Assembly (NCBI RefSeq): GCF_018327685.1
Contig: NZ_BNEL01000001.1
Location: 3,100,001-3,164,000, forward strand
Reading direction: 5' to 3'
DNA length: 64,000 nt
Source of the DNA: Streptomyces sp. TS71-3
GTDB taxonomy: Bacteria; Actinomycetota; Actinomycetes; Streptomycetales; Streptomycetaceae
The notes below the pieces were generated by a model. It made no database searches and was not told the DNA's origin. It saw nothing but the letters and a program-made list of their open reading frames with translations. A program made the position numbers and the translations under genes. Below are positions 33,369-42,059 of this stretch, piece after piece (the stretch's first letter is position 1; every line of letters begins with the position of its first letter).

Positions 33369-35000
33369 GTGGGAACACAAGGGATGGGCCGGCGGCGCTT
33401 GTTGGCCGGGGCGGTGGCCGCCGCGGCGGCGGGGCCGCTGCTCACGGCATGCAGCGGCACGGACTCGGCAGGGACCTCGAAGGCCCAGGGCGCGGCGAAC
33501 GCGGCCGTGCGCCTGCCCAGTTACGTCCCCTACCAGGGCGTCAAACCCGACCTGCCCGGCACCGCCAAGGGCGTGCTCGCCGGGTTCTACGGCTACCCGG
33601 CGCACCCCGTGACGGGCGTCAGGGGCAAGCCCGCGGCGGGCCCGAAGATCAGCGCTCTGGTCAACATCTTCGAACCCGTCCCGCCGGCCGCCGGCAGGAA
33701 CCCGTTCTGGCAGGAGCTCAACAAGCGCCTCGGCACCGAGCTCGACCTCGGCATGGTCCCGGACGCCGACTACCTCCAGAAGCTCGCGACCGTGCTCGCC
33801 GGAGGCGACCTGCCCGACCTGGTCGAGATCAGGATGGACCAGCCGCAGCGCGCCCAGATCCTCAAGGCGCAGTTCACCGACCTCACCGAGTACCTGTCCG
33901 GCGACGCGGTGAAGAAGTACCCCTTCCTCGCCAACATCCCCACCGAGTCCTGGCGCGCCTGCGTCTACAACGGCGGCATCTACGCCCTGCCGACGCCGCG
34001 CCCGGTGATCGGCAGCGTCATGTTCTGCCGCGCGGACCTGATCAAGGACAAGGGCCTCGGCGGCGACCCGAAGAGCTACGCGGAGTTCACCGAGCTCTGC
34101 ACCGGCCTGACCGACGCCAGGAACAAGCAGTGGGCCCTCGGCTTCGGCGCGGCAGGACCGCTGTCCACCTGGGCCTTCCTCATGCAGATGCTCGGCGCGC
34201 CCAACGAGTGGGGCCAGCGGGGCGGCAGGTTCACCTCCTGGTTCGAGACCGAGGAGGCCAAGCAGGCCGCGGACGACCTGCGCACCCTGGTGAAGAAGGG
34301 CGTCTTCCACCCCGACTCCTTCGCCGCCACCTCCGACCCCAGGGTGTGGTTCGGCACCGGCAGGACGGCCCTCAACCGCGACGGCGCCGCCGCCTGGGAC
34401 CTGCTCGCCAACACCTACGGCGTCACCGTCGGCGGCCTCGTCGCCCCCAGGTACGACGGCGGAGGCGACGCCCGCCACTACGCGGGAGGGGCGACGTTCG
34501 CGCTCACCGCCCTGAAGAAGACGAGCGACGCCAAGCGCGTCGGCCAGCTGCTCTCCATGGCCAATTGGCTGGCCGCGCCGCTCGGCACCGAGGAGCACCT
34601 GTTCCGCAACTACGGCATCCAGGGCGACGACTTCACCTTCGCCAAGGGCCTCCCGGCGCTCACCGGGCGAGGCAAGAAGGACACCACGCTGCCCCTGGAG
34701 TACCTGGTCGACGGCCCGCCCTTCCTCGGCCCCGGCGCACCCGACAGGGTCCGCGCCCAGCACGACTACCAGCAGCGGATCGTGCCGGGGCTGCTCCGCG
34801 GCGCGGGCGCCGGACTGTACTCCGACACCGACACCACCAAGAAGCTCCAGATCCAGAAGCTCATGCAGGACGCGCTCTCCCAGATCATGCAGGGCAACAA
34901 GCCGGTCTCCGCGTGGGACGACGCCGTCAGGAGCTGGCGGACCCAGGGCGGCGACGCCATCCGTGCCGAGTACGAGGCGGCGTACGCCGATGCCCACTGA
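33369..35000 (+). CDS. Extracellular solute-binding lipoprotein of a sugar ABC transporter
   Basis: 543 residues. GTG 33369 follows GAAGGAG. The N-terminus MGRRRLLAGAVAAAAAGPLL then TAC gives a Tat-like twin-arginine lipoprotein signal with lipobox LTAC, Cys28 being the lipidated residue. The length and the FEPVPPAAGRNPFWQELN block match large LplA-type binding proteins that pair with LplB/LplC permeases, which are encoded divergently at 28595-30429. It opens the rightward operon and overlaps the next gene by 11 nt. It probably binds an oligosaccharide or modified glycoside. Confidence 0.9.
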   Translation: MGTQGMGRRRLLAGAVAAAAAGPLLTACSGTDSAGTSKAQGAANAAVRLPSYVPYQGVKPDLPGTAKGVLAGFYGYPAHPVTGVRGKPAAGPKISALVNIFEPVPPAAGRNPFWQELNKRLGTELDLGMVPDADYLQKLATVLAGGDLPDLVEIRMDQPQRAQILKAQFTDLTEYLSGDAVKKYPFLANIPTESWRACVYNGGIYALPTPRPVIGSVMFCRADLIKDKGLGGDPKSYAEFTELCTGLTDARNKQWALGFGAAGPLSTWAFLMQMLGAPNEWGQRGGRFTSWFETEEAKQAADDLRTLVKKGVFHPDSFAATSDPRVWFGTGRTALNRDGAAAWDLLANTYGVTVGGLVAPRYDGGGDARHYAGGATFALTALKKTSDAKRVGQLLSMANWLAAPLGTEEHLFRNYGIQGDDFTFAKGLPALTGRGKKDTTLPLEYLVDGPPFLGPGAPDRVRAQHDYQQRIVPGLLRGAGAGLYSDTDTTKKLQIQKLMQDALSQIMQGNKPVSAWDDAVRSWRTQGGDAIRAEYEAAYADAH

Positions 35001-36630
35001 ACTGCGCACCGACCTCCTGGTGGCCGGCGGCGGCCTCGGAGGGGTGGCCGCCGCCCTCACCGCCGCGCGCCTCGGCCGCGACGTCGTCGTCACCGAGCCC
35101 ACCGACTGGCTCGGCGGCCAGCTCACCGCGCAGGCCGTGCCCTCCGACGAGCACCCGTGGATCGAGAGCGGGCACACCAGCAGCGGCTACGCCGACCTGC
35201 GCACCCGCATCCGCGACCACTACCGCCGCACCTACCCCCTGCGCGCGGAGGTCGCCGCACAGCCGGACCTCAACCCCGGCCTCGGCATGGTCAGCAGGCT
35301 CTGCCACGAGCCGCGCGCCGCCGTCGCCGCCATCGACGAACTCCTCGCGCCGCACCGCTCGTCCGGCCGCATCACCGTGCTGTACCACCACACCCCGGTC
35401 TCGGCCGCGACCACCGGGGACCGCGTCGACTCCGTGACGTTCCGCGACGACCGCACCGGGGAGCACACCACCGTCACCGCGCCGTTCGTCGTCGACGCCA
35501 CCGAACTCGGCGACCTGCTCGACCTGGCCGGCGTCGAGCACGTCGTGGGCGCCGAGTCCCGGCAGGACACCGGCGAGCCCTACGCCGCACCCGCCGCCGA
35601 CCCCATGGACCAGCAGGCCGTCACCTGGTGCTTCCCGCTCGAATACCGCCCCGGGGAGGACCACACCGTCGAGCGGCCCGGCTCCTACGACCACTGGAAG
35701 ACCCACCACGACCCCTTCTGGCCGGGACCGCAGCTCAGCTGGGAGAAGATCGACATCCGCACGATGCGGGGCACCGAGAACCGCATCTTCGAGGACCCGA
35801 TCGACGCCCGCACCTCCCGCGACCTGTGGCACTTCCGGCGCATCCGCGCCCGGAGCCAGTTCGAGGACGGCGCCTTCGACTCCGACATCACCCTCGTCAA
35901 CTGGCCCAACACCGACTACTGGGAGGCCCCGCTGGTCGGCCCGGGGGTGACGCCCGAGGACCGGGACCGGGCGCTCGCCCGCTGCCGCGAGCTCTCCCTG
36001 TCGTACCTGTACTGGATGCAGACGGAGCAGGGATATCCGGGCCTGCGGCTGCGCCCCGATCTCGTCGACACCCCCGACGGGCTCGCCAAGTCCGTCTACG
36101 TCCGCGAGGCCCGCCGCATCCGCGCCCGCTTCACCGTCCTCGAACAGCACGTCGCCGTCGTCGACCGGCCCGAGGGCCAGGGCGCGGAACGGTTCGCGGA
36201 CAGCGTGGGGATCGGCCACTACAACATCGACCTGCACCCGAGCTCGTCCGGCGTGTCGTACATCAACCTGGAGTGCTACCCGTTCGAGATCCCGCTCGGC
36301 GCGCTCGTCCCGGTGCGGATGCGGAACCTGCTCCCGGCCGCCAAGAACATCGGCACCACCCACCTGACGAACGGCTGCTACCGGCTGCACCCCGTGGAGT
36401 GGTCCATCGGCGAAGCCGTCGGCGCGCTGAGCGCCTACTGCCTCGACGAGGCCACCGAGCCGCACGCCGTGGCCGGCTCGGCCGCCCGCACCGAGGACGT
36501 CCAGCGCCTGCTCACCGGCACCCTCGGCGCGCCGGTGCGCTGGCCCGCGTCCGTCGCGACCACCAGGCCCTCGCAGGCACTCCGCAGCGCCACCCCGCTC
36601 TACGCGACGCCCGAACGCAGGGTGCGCTGA
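34990..36630 (+). CDS. FAD-dependent oxidoreductase (PF12831 type), second paralogue
   Basis: 546 residues from ATG 34990, which overlaps the binding-protein gene by 11 nt. The FAD loop LLVAGGGLGGVAAALTAAR is at ~8-26, followed by TDWLGGQLTAQAVPSDEH, VVDATELGDLLDLAG, SVYVREARRIRARF and LLPAAKNIGTTHLTNGCYRLHP. It is more distant from the other two FAD proteins of the cluster than they are from each other; it lacks EGDLMAAA and has ELGDLLDLA instead. No signal peptide, so it is cytoplasmic. It probably catalyses a different step on the same imported molecule. Confidence 0.85.
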   Translation: MPTELRTDLLVAGGGLGGVAAALTAARLGRDVVVTEPTDWLGGQLTAQAVPSDEHPWIESGHTSSGYADLRTRIRDHYRRTYPLRAEVAAQPDLNPGLGMVSRLCHEPRAAVAAIDELLAPHRSSGRITVLYHHTPVSAATTGDRVDSVTFRDDRTGEHTTVTAPFVVDATELGDLLDLAGVEHVVGAESRQDTGEPYAAPAADPMDQQAVTWCFPLEYRPGEDHTVERPGSYDHWKTHHDPFWPGPQLSWEKIDIRTMRGTENRIFEDPIDARTSRDLWHFRRIRARSQFEDGAFDSDITLVNWPNTDYWEAPLVGPGVTPEDRDRALARCRELSLSYLYWMQTEQGYPGLRLRPDLVDTPDGLAKSVYVREARRIRARFTVLEQHVAVVDRPEGQGAERFADSVGIGHYNIDLHPSSSGVSYINLECYPFEIPLGALVPVRMRNLLPAAKNIGTTHLTNGCYRLHPVEWSIGEAVGALSAYCLDEATEPHAVAGSAARTEDVQRLLTGTLGAPVRWPASVATTRPSQALRSATPLYATPERRVR

Positions 36631-36673
36631 GCCCACGACGCCCCTACGCCCGAGGAAGAAGGCAGCACCTTTC

Positions 36674-38299
36674 ATGGATCGCAGACGTTTCCTCACCGCG
36701 GCCGCCGCCACCGGAGCCCTCACCCTCGGCTCCGCGACCCGGGCCGGCGCCCGTCCGTCCACCCGTCCGTCCACCCGCCCGTCCGGCCGCCCCCGTGCGG
36801 CCGGCGGCCCCTACGACGCCGTCGTCTACGGCGCCACGCTCGCCGGCATCATGGCCGCCCTGCGCCTGGCCGGGCGCGGGTACCGCAGCCTCGTGCTCGA
36901 ACCGACCGGCCACCCCGGCGGGGTGGTCGCGGGCGGCCTGGTGAAGACCGACATCCCCAACGACATCCGCGCCCTCGCCGGGCTCACCCATACCTCGTTC
37001 TTCAACGCCATCGGGGCCCACTACGGGGTCGGCTCCCCGGCGCAGTACCGCTTCGAGCCCAAGGTCGCCGAGGACATCGCCCGGAGCCTGCTCGACCAGG
37101 CCGGTGCCACCGTCGTCTACGGCCACCGCCTGCGCGGGCCCGCCGACGTCACCGTCACGGGCAAGCGCATCACGGCGGTGCGGACCCCCGACGGCTGGGT
37201 GCGGGCCCGGTTCTTCGTGGACGCCTCCTACGAGGGCGACCTGATGGCCGCCGCGAAGGTGCCCTACACGGTGGGCCGGGAGTCGGCCGCCGAGTACGGC
37301 GAGCCCCATGCCGGATTCCGCTCCGACACGGTCCTGAGGATCGGCGACTTCACGCCCAACACCGGCTACCCGGTGGGACCCGTGCCCGTCACCCCGCTGG
37401 GGGCGGCCGACGAGAAGGTGATGGCGTACAACTTCCGCGGTGTGCTCACGCGGAGCGCGGACCGGCTGCCGTTCCCCAAGCCCGACGGCTACGACCCGGA
37501 CACGTTCCTCCACCTCAAGCAGCTGATCGACTTCCGCGGTGTCACCGGGCTCACCCAGCTCGTCGGCACCACGGCGGCGATCCCCGGGGACAAGTACCAG
37601 ACGAACCAGGGCCCGTTCATCGGACTCGACCTGCCCGGCGCCGGCTGGGACTACCCGGACGGCACCTGGGAGCGCCGCGACGAGGTCATCGCCGAGCACG
37701 TGCGCTGGCACCAGGGCCAGCTGTACTTCATGGCCAACGACCCCTCGCTGCCGGAGTCGTTCCGGGCGGACACGCGGTCGTGGGGCCTGCCCGCCGACGA
37801 GTTCACCGACAGCCCGTACGGCGCCGGCTTCCCCCATGCCCTGTACGTCCGCGAGGGCCGCCGCATGAAGGGCGCCCACGTCCTGACCGAGCACGACCTG
37901 CTCGCCCCGGGCAACACCAAGACCACGTCCGTGGCCTGCTGGAAGTACGGCATGGACTGCCACACGGTGCAGTACTACCCGGAGGGCGACCGGCTGATCG
38001 TCGGCGAGGGCTCCCTGACCGGTACCACGAGCAACGTGCCCGTCGACCTCTACCAGATCCCCGCGGAGTGCCTGTTCCCGGCGGCGGGGTCCGTCGACAA
38101 CATCGCCGTCCCGGTGTGCTTCTCGGCCAGCCACATCGGCTACACCTCGCCGCGCATGGAGCCCGACTTCGGGATGCTCGGCGAGGCCGCGGGCGAGCTC
38201 GCCGCCCAGTCCATCGAGCGGGACCAGGCGGTGCAGAGCTACCGGTACGCCGATCTGGCGACGGCGCTCACCGAGCACGGCAGCGTGCTCAGCCTGTAG
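36674..38299 (+). CDS. Tat-exported FAD-dependent oxidoreductase (PF12831 type)
   Basis: 541 residues. MDRRRFLTAAAATGALTLG is a Tat signal, followed by a Ser/Thr/Arg/Pro repeat (RPSTRPSTRPSGRP) encoded by short DNA repeats. The FAD loop AVVYGATLAGIMAA begins near residue 50, with VDASYEGDLMAAAKVPYTVGRE, PFPKPDGYDP, YVREGRRMKGAH and the C-terminal SPRMEPDFGMLGEAAGELAA. It is a paralogue of the cytoplasmic enzyme at 31523. Tat export fits a cofactor-containing enzyme and implies that the substrate is oxidised outside the membrane before uptake. The electron acceptor is unknown. Confidence 0.87.
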   Translation: MDRRRFLTAAAATGALTLGSATRAGARPSTRPSTRPSGRPRAAGGPYDAVVYGATLAGIMAALRLAGRGYRSLVLEPTGHPGGVVAGGLVKTDIPNDIRALAGLTHTSFFNAIGAHYGVGSPAQYRFEPKVAEDIARSLLDQAGATVVYGHRLRGPADVTVTGKRITAVRTPDGWVRARFFVDASYEGDLMAAAKVPYTVGRESAAEYGEPHAGFRSDTVLRIGDFTPNTGYPVGPVPVTPLGAADEKVMAYNFRGVLTRSADRLPFPKPDGYDPDTFLHLKQLIDFRGVTGLTQLVGTTAAIPGDKYQTNQGPFIGLDLPGAGWDYPDGTWERRDEVIAEHVRWHQGQLYFMANDPSLPESFRADTRSWGLPADEFTDSPYGAGFPHALYVREGRRMKGAHVLTEHDLLAPGNTKTTSVACWKYGMDCHTVQYYPEGDRLIVGEGSLTGTTSNVPVDLYQIPAECLFPAAGSVDNIAVPVCFSASHIGYTSPRMEPDFGMLGEAAGELAAQSIERDQAVQSYRYADLATALTEHGSVLSL

Positions 38300-38346
38300 G
38301 ACCGCGGACGCCCGGACGGCTTCCGCGGACCGCCGACGTCCGGCAC

Positions 38347-38423
38347 CCGCGGGCGCCGTACCCGGCTCGCGCGCCCGCGGCCTGCCCACCGGAGCCCGCG
38401 GGCGCCCCGCCAGGCGCCCGCGG
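38347..38423. terminator. Two successive GC hairpins built from the same 10-mer
   Basis: CCGCGGGCGC (38347-38356) pairs with GCGCCCGCGG (38371-38380); CCGCGGGCGCC (38396-38406) pairs with GGCGCCCGCGG (38413-38423). They follow the FAD oxidoreductase stop and may attenuate transcription into the glycosidase gene. Confidence 0.65.
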
Positions 38424-38427
38424 CCCC

Positions 38428-38463
38428 CACCCTCTCCCTCACGAACACCCTCTCCCTCACGAA
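38428..38463 (+). repeat. Exact 18-bp tandem duplication before the glycosidase start
   Basis: CACCCTCTCCCTCACGAA is present twice in succession, ending 4 nt before the GGAGG ribosome-binding site of the gene at 38477. The pyrimidine-rich leader should be unstructured. Confidence 0.75.
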
Positions 38464-38476
38464 CCGGAGGTTTTCC

Positions 38477-41400
38477 GTGTTGTGGACCGTCGGCCGCCCC
38501 GATGACGGCCCGGCCCAGTTCGGCGGCGTGTGGCCGCGGGACGGTGCCGTTCTGCGGTACGAGGTCGGGCGGAGCACGCCCGCCGGCCACTGGCCGCTCT
38601 TCCACCCGAGCCCGCTCGACGCGGGCAGCGGATGGCGCGAGCACCGGGCCGAAGTGGAGTTCACCGTCGGCCCCGGGGACGTTCCGGAGACCGGATGCGT
38701 GCTGCGGCTCCGGTTCGCCGGATCCCACGGCCCCTGCCCCGACATCGCCGTGGAGCTCGACCACCGGCACCGCGCCCTCTACCACCCCGTGGTGGTCAGG
38801 CGGACGCGCGCCGAGGTGGACCGGCAGGGCCCCATCGCCGGCGAGTGCGAGCTGGACATCCCGCTTCCGGCGGCCTGGCTCGCGCCGGGCCGCCACGTCC
38901 TGGCGCTGACGACCACGGTCGACCGGGACGCGGCCACCGGCCTGCCCGGCGCGGTCCTCGATACGGATCTGCCCGAACGGCGCAGGGCGTACGGCAACTG
39001 GTTCGGCGCCGGGATCACCTGGCGCGGCCTCGCCCTGCTCCCCGCGGACCGGGGCCCCGGCGGCCTCGCGGCCCGGCTCGACGCGACGCCCCTGTACGTG
39101 GAGCGGGACGGCGGGCTCCACGAACTCGTCGACCTCACGGTGGACGTGCCCGCCGGCGGCGCCTGGCCGGAGCACGCCGAGGTCGACATCGCCGGACACA
39201 CCTACCGCCACCCCCTCACCCGCGAGGGCCGCACCTTCGGCCAGGTCAGGGTCCGCTTCCCGCTGCCGGAGCTCGCGGACGGCACCACGGCCGCCGAGAT
39301 CCGCGTCGGGGGCCTCCGGCTGGCCTGCGGGCTCCGCCCGCTCCGCAAGTGGACCATCCACCTCGTTCCGCACGTGCATCTCGACGTCGGGTACACCGAC
39401 ACCCAGGGAAAGGTCCTCGAACTCCACAGCCGCAACCTCGACCGCGCCCTCGCCGCCCTCGACGCGTCCGGCGGCTTCCGCTTCTCCCTCGACGGCGCGC
39501 TCATCCTCGACGAGTACCTCGGCACCAGGTCACCCGAGCGAGCGGAGCGTGTCCTCGCGGCGCTGCGCGACCGGCGCCTCGCCGTCAACGCCTTCCACAA
39601 CCTGTTCCTCTCGGGCGTCACCAGCCTGGAGGAGACCTACCGCGCCGCCTATCTGGCCGCCGGGCTCCGCGACCGGCACGGCATCCCCGTCGACTACGCG
39701 AACCTCACCGACGTCCCCTCGTACAGCTCGGCGCTGCCCGCCATGCTCACCGCCCTCGGCATCGACGCCTTCGTCGGCATCGAGAACCACAGCCGGGGCG
39801 CCAACGCCGACAGCGACGCCCAGCACCTGGCGACCCCGGTGATGTGGGAGGGCATCGACGGCACCCGGATCCTCACCCACTTCGCCGACGCCTACTCGCA
39901 GCTCCGCTTCACCACGGCCGACCCGCAGACCGTGGTCGGCGGCACCCAGTCCCTGTCCCGGTACGTCGGCCGGTACGAGCGGCCCGACTACGCGCCCCAC
40001 GACCTCGCGCTCATCGGCACCCACGCCGACAACGAGGACCTGGCCGACGGAGACGCCGGCTTCGCCGCCCGCTGGAACGCCGTCTACGCCTATCCCAGGC
40101 TCCAGGTCTCCACCCTGGCCGGCTACCTGGCCGCGGTGCGGCCGCTGGCCGACCGGCTCCCGGTGTGGCGCGGCGACGGCGGCAGCTACTGGGAGGACGG
40201 CGTCGGCACCGGCGCCGCCGTCGTCGCCGAGCACCGGGCCGCGCAGTCCCAGCTCGTCGCCGCCGAGTGCGTGGCCGCCCTGGTGGCCCGCGCCGAACCG
40301 GGCTACCGGCCGAACCGGGCACAGCTCGACCGGGGCTGGGAGGGCGCCCTGTACGCCTGCGAGCACACCTGGACCTGGTCCCACAGCGTCGCGCACCCGC
40401 ACGGCGAGCAGGTGGGCGACCAGCTCGACTGGAAGCGCCACCGGGTGCACACCGCCCACCGCACCGCCCTCGACGAGTCCCGCCGGGCCATGAGCCAGCT
40501 CGGCGAGCTGGTCACCACCGAGGGGCCGACCCTGCTCGTCGCCAACCCGCTCGGCTGGCTGCGGGACATCACCGTCGAGACCGAGGTCCCCGCGGGCACC
40601 CCCGTCGGCCGGCCGCCGCTGCCCTACGAGGTGCTGAGCGACTGCGACGGGCTGCACCGGATCCGCCTCACCGTCCCCGGCGTGCCCGGCTTCGGCTACC
40701 GCGCGCTGCCGCTCGGTGCCGCCCACAAGGTCACCCCCAACGGGGACGAGGGCGACCCCACCGGGGACACCGCGCCACGCCGCGAGGGCGCCGGGGACGG
40801 GGGCACCACCTGGCAGCCGCTGCCCGAGACGCTGACCACGGAGCGCTGGGAGGTGTCCCTCGACCCGGAGACCGGCTCGGTCACCGGGCTCGTCCACCGC
40901 CCCACGGGCCGCAGGGCCGTCGACACCGCCTCGCCCCACCGCCTCGGGCAGGTCCTCTACGCGCTCGGCGGCCCCGACTCCCTCACCAGGGGCGAGTCGC
41001 ACACCCACACGGGTGAGCCCCACCGGCACGAACGCGCGCCCCGCAGCAGCCTCCTGGCCCGCCGCCCGAAGTCGCCGCCGCCCGAGCTCACCGTCACGCC
41101 CGCCGCCACCCGCCCCATCGGCCTGCTGCGCACCTACGACGGCTGGCGGCTGCGCACCGTCGGCACGGCGCCGCACCTGCCGTTCGTGCAGACCGACATC
41201 CTCCTGCGCGACACCGACGACCGCGTCGAGGTGACCGTGCGGCTCGACAAGGAGCGCGTGCTCGCCAAGGAGTCGCTGTACGTGGCGTTCCCGTTCGCCG
41301 CGAAGGGCGACGCACCCGGGGACGGAGACCCCGGAGACGGAGACCCCGGGGACGGCGACCCGGAGCGCCGCGGGCCGCGCTTCCGGGTCCGCTACGACCG

Positions 41401-42049
41401 CCAGCAGGGCTGGGTGGACCCGGCCACCGACCACGCCCCGGGCGCCTGCAACGAGTGGTTCACCACCCTGCACGGCGTCACCGTCGACGACATCGTGTGG
41501 ACGTCGGCCGACGCCCCGCTCTTCACCGTCGGGGACATCGTGCGCGGCACCTGGGCCGAGCGCTTCGAACCGGCCGCCGCCACCCTGTTCTCCTGGGTCC
41601 TCAACAACTACTGGCCCACCAACACCCCGCCCGAGCAGGGCGGCCCGCTGACCCTGCGGTACGCCTTCAGCCCGCTCGGCGCCTTCGATCCGGCCGCGGC
41701 CTCCCGCTTCGGCCTGGAGAGGCGGGCGGCGCCGCTGGTGTCCGACGTCAGCAGGCTCGACAAGTACGACGGCTCCCCGCGCCCGCTCGACGCCGCCTCG
41801 GCGACCCTGCTCGACCTGGGACTGCCCGACGGATGCCACGCCACGGTCGCCGAACCCCGTAACCGGCGCGGCCTCCTGCTGCGGGTGCAGAACCTCGACC
41901 GGGCCGCCCGCACGATCCGGCTCCGCCACACCGGCACCGTGCTGCTCTGCCGGGCCGATGAACACCCCCTGCGCGAACTGCCGGTCACCGGCGGGACGTT
42001 CACGCTCGACCTCGCCCCATGGCAGGTCGCCACCGTCACGTTGACGTGA
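38477..42049 (+). CDS. Large glycoside hydrolase, GH38 alpha-mannosidase type
   Basis: 1190 residues; GTG 38477 follows CCGGAGG. The GH38 N-terminal metal-binding signature LVPHVHLDVGYTDTQ is at ~295-309 (His-x-His-x-Asp zinc ligands), with LHSRNLDRALAAL and later WRGDGGSYWEDGVGTG and GALYACEHTWTWSHS. About 290 residues of beta-rich sequence precede the catalytic domain. The last ~500 residues form the beta-sandwich part and include a short acidic insertion of DGDPG repeats (~948-962). No signal peptide, so it acts inside the cell on an imported glycoside. GH38 members act on alpha-mannosides, but the unusual FAD-enzyme neighbours make another substrate possible. Confidence 0.85.
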   Translation: MLWTVGRPDDGPAQFGGVWPRDGAVLRYEVGRSTPAGHWPLFHPSPLDAGSGWREHRAEVEFTVGPGDVPETGCVLRLRFAGSHGPCPDIAVELDHRHRALYHPVVVRRTRAEVDRQGPIAGECELDIPLPAAWLAPGRHVLALTTTVDRDAATGLPGAVLDTDLPERRRAYGNWFGAGITWRGLALLPADRGPGGLAARLDATPLYVERDGGLHELVDLTVDVPAGGAWPEHAEVDIAGHTYRHPLTREGRTFGQVRVRFPLPELADGTTAAEIRVGGLRLACGLRPLRKWTIHLVPHVHLDVGYTDTQGKVLELHSRNLDRALAALDASGGFRFSLDGALILDEYLGTRSPERAERVLAALRDRRLAVNAFHNLFLSGVTSLEETYRAAYLAAGLRDRHGIPVDYANLTDVPSYSSALPAMLTALGIDAFVGIENHSRGANADSDAQHLATPVMWEGIDGTRILTHFADAYSQLRFTTADPQTVVGGTQSLSRYVGRYERPDYAPHDLALIGTHADNEDLADGDAGFAARWNAVYAYPRLQVSTLAGYLAAVRPLADRLPVWRGDGGSYWEDGVGTGAAVVAEHRAAQSQLVAAECVAALVARAEPGYRPNRAQLDRGWEGALYACEHTWTWSHSVAHPHGEQVGDQLDWKRHRVHTAHRTALDESRRAMSQLGELVTTEGPTLLVANPLGWLRDITVETEVPAGTPVGRPPLPYEVLSDCDGLHRIRLTVPGVPGFGYRALPLGAAHKVTPNGDEGDPTGDTAPRREGAGDGGTTWQPLPETLTTERWEVSLDPETGSVTGLVHRPTGRRAVDTASPHRLGQVLYALGGPDSLTRGESHTHTGEPHRHERAPRSSLLARRPKSPPPELTVTPAATRPIGLLRTYDGWRLRTVGTAPHLPFVQTDILLRDTDDRVEVTVRLDKERVLAKESLYVAFPFAAKGDAPGDGDPGDGDPGDGDPERRGPRFRVRYDRQQGWVDPATDHAPGACNEWFTTLHGVTVDDIVWTSADAPLFTVGDIVRGTWAERFEPAAATLFSWVLNNYWPTNTPPEQGGPLTLRYAFSPLGAFDPAAASRFGLERRAAPLVSDVSRLDKYDGSPRPLDAASATLLDLGLPDGCHATVAEPRNRRGLLLRVQNLDRAARTIRLRHTGTVLLCRADEHPLRELPVTGGTFTLDLAPWQVATVTLT

Positions 42050-42059
42050 GGAGCCACAC

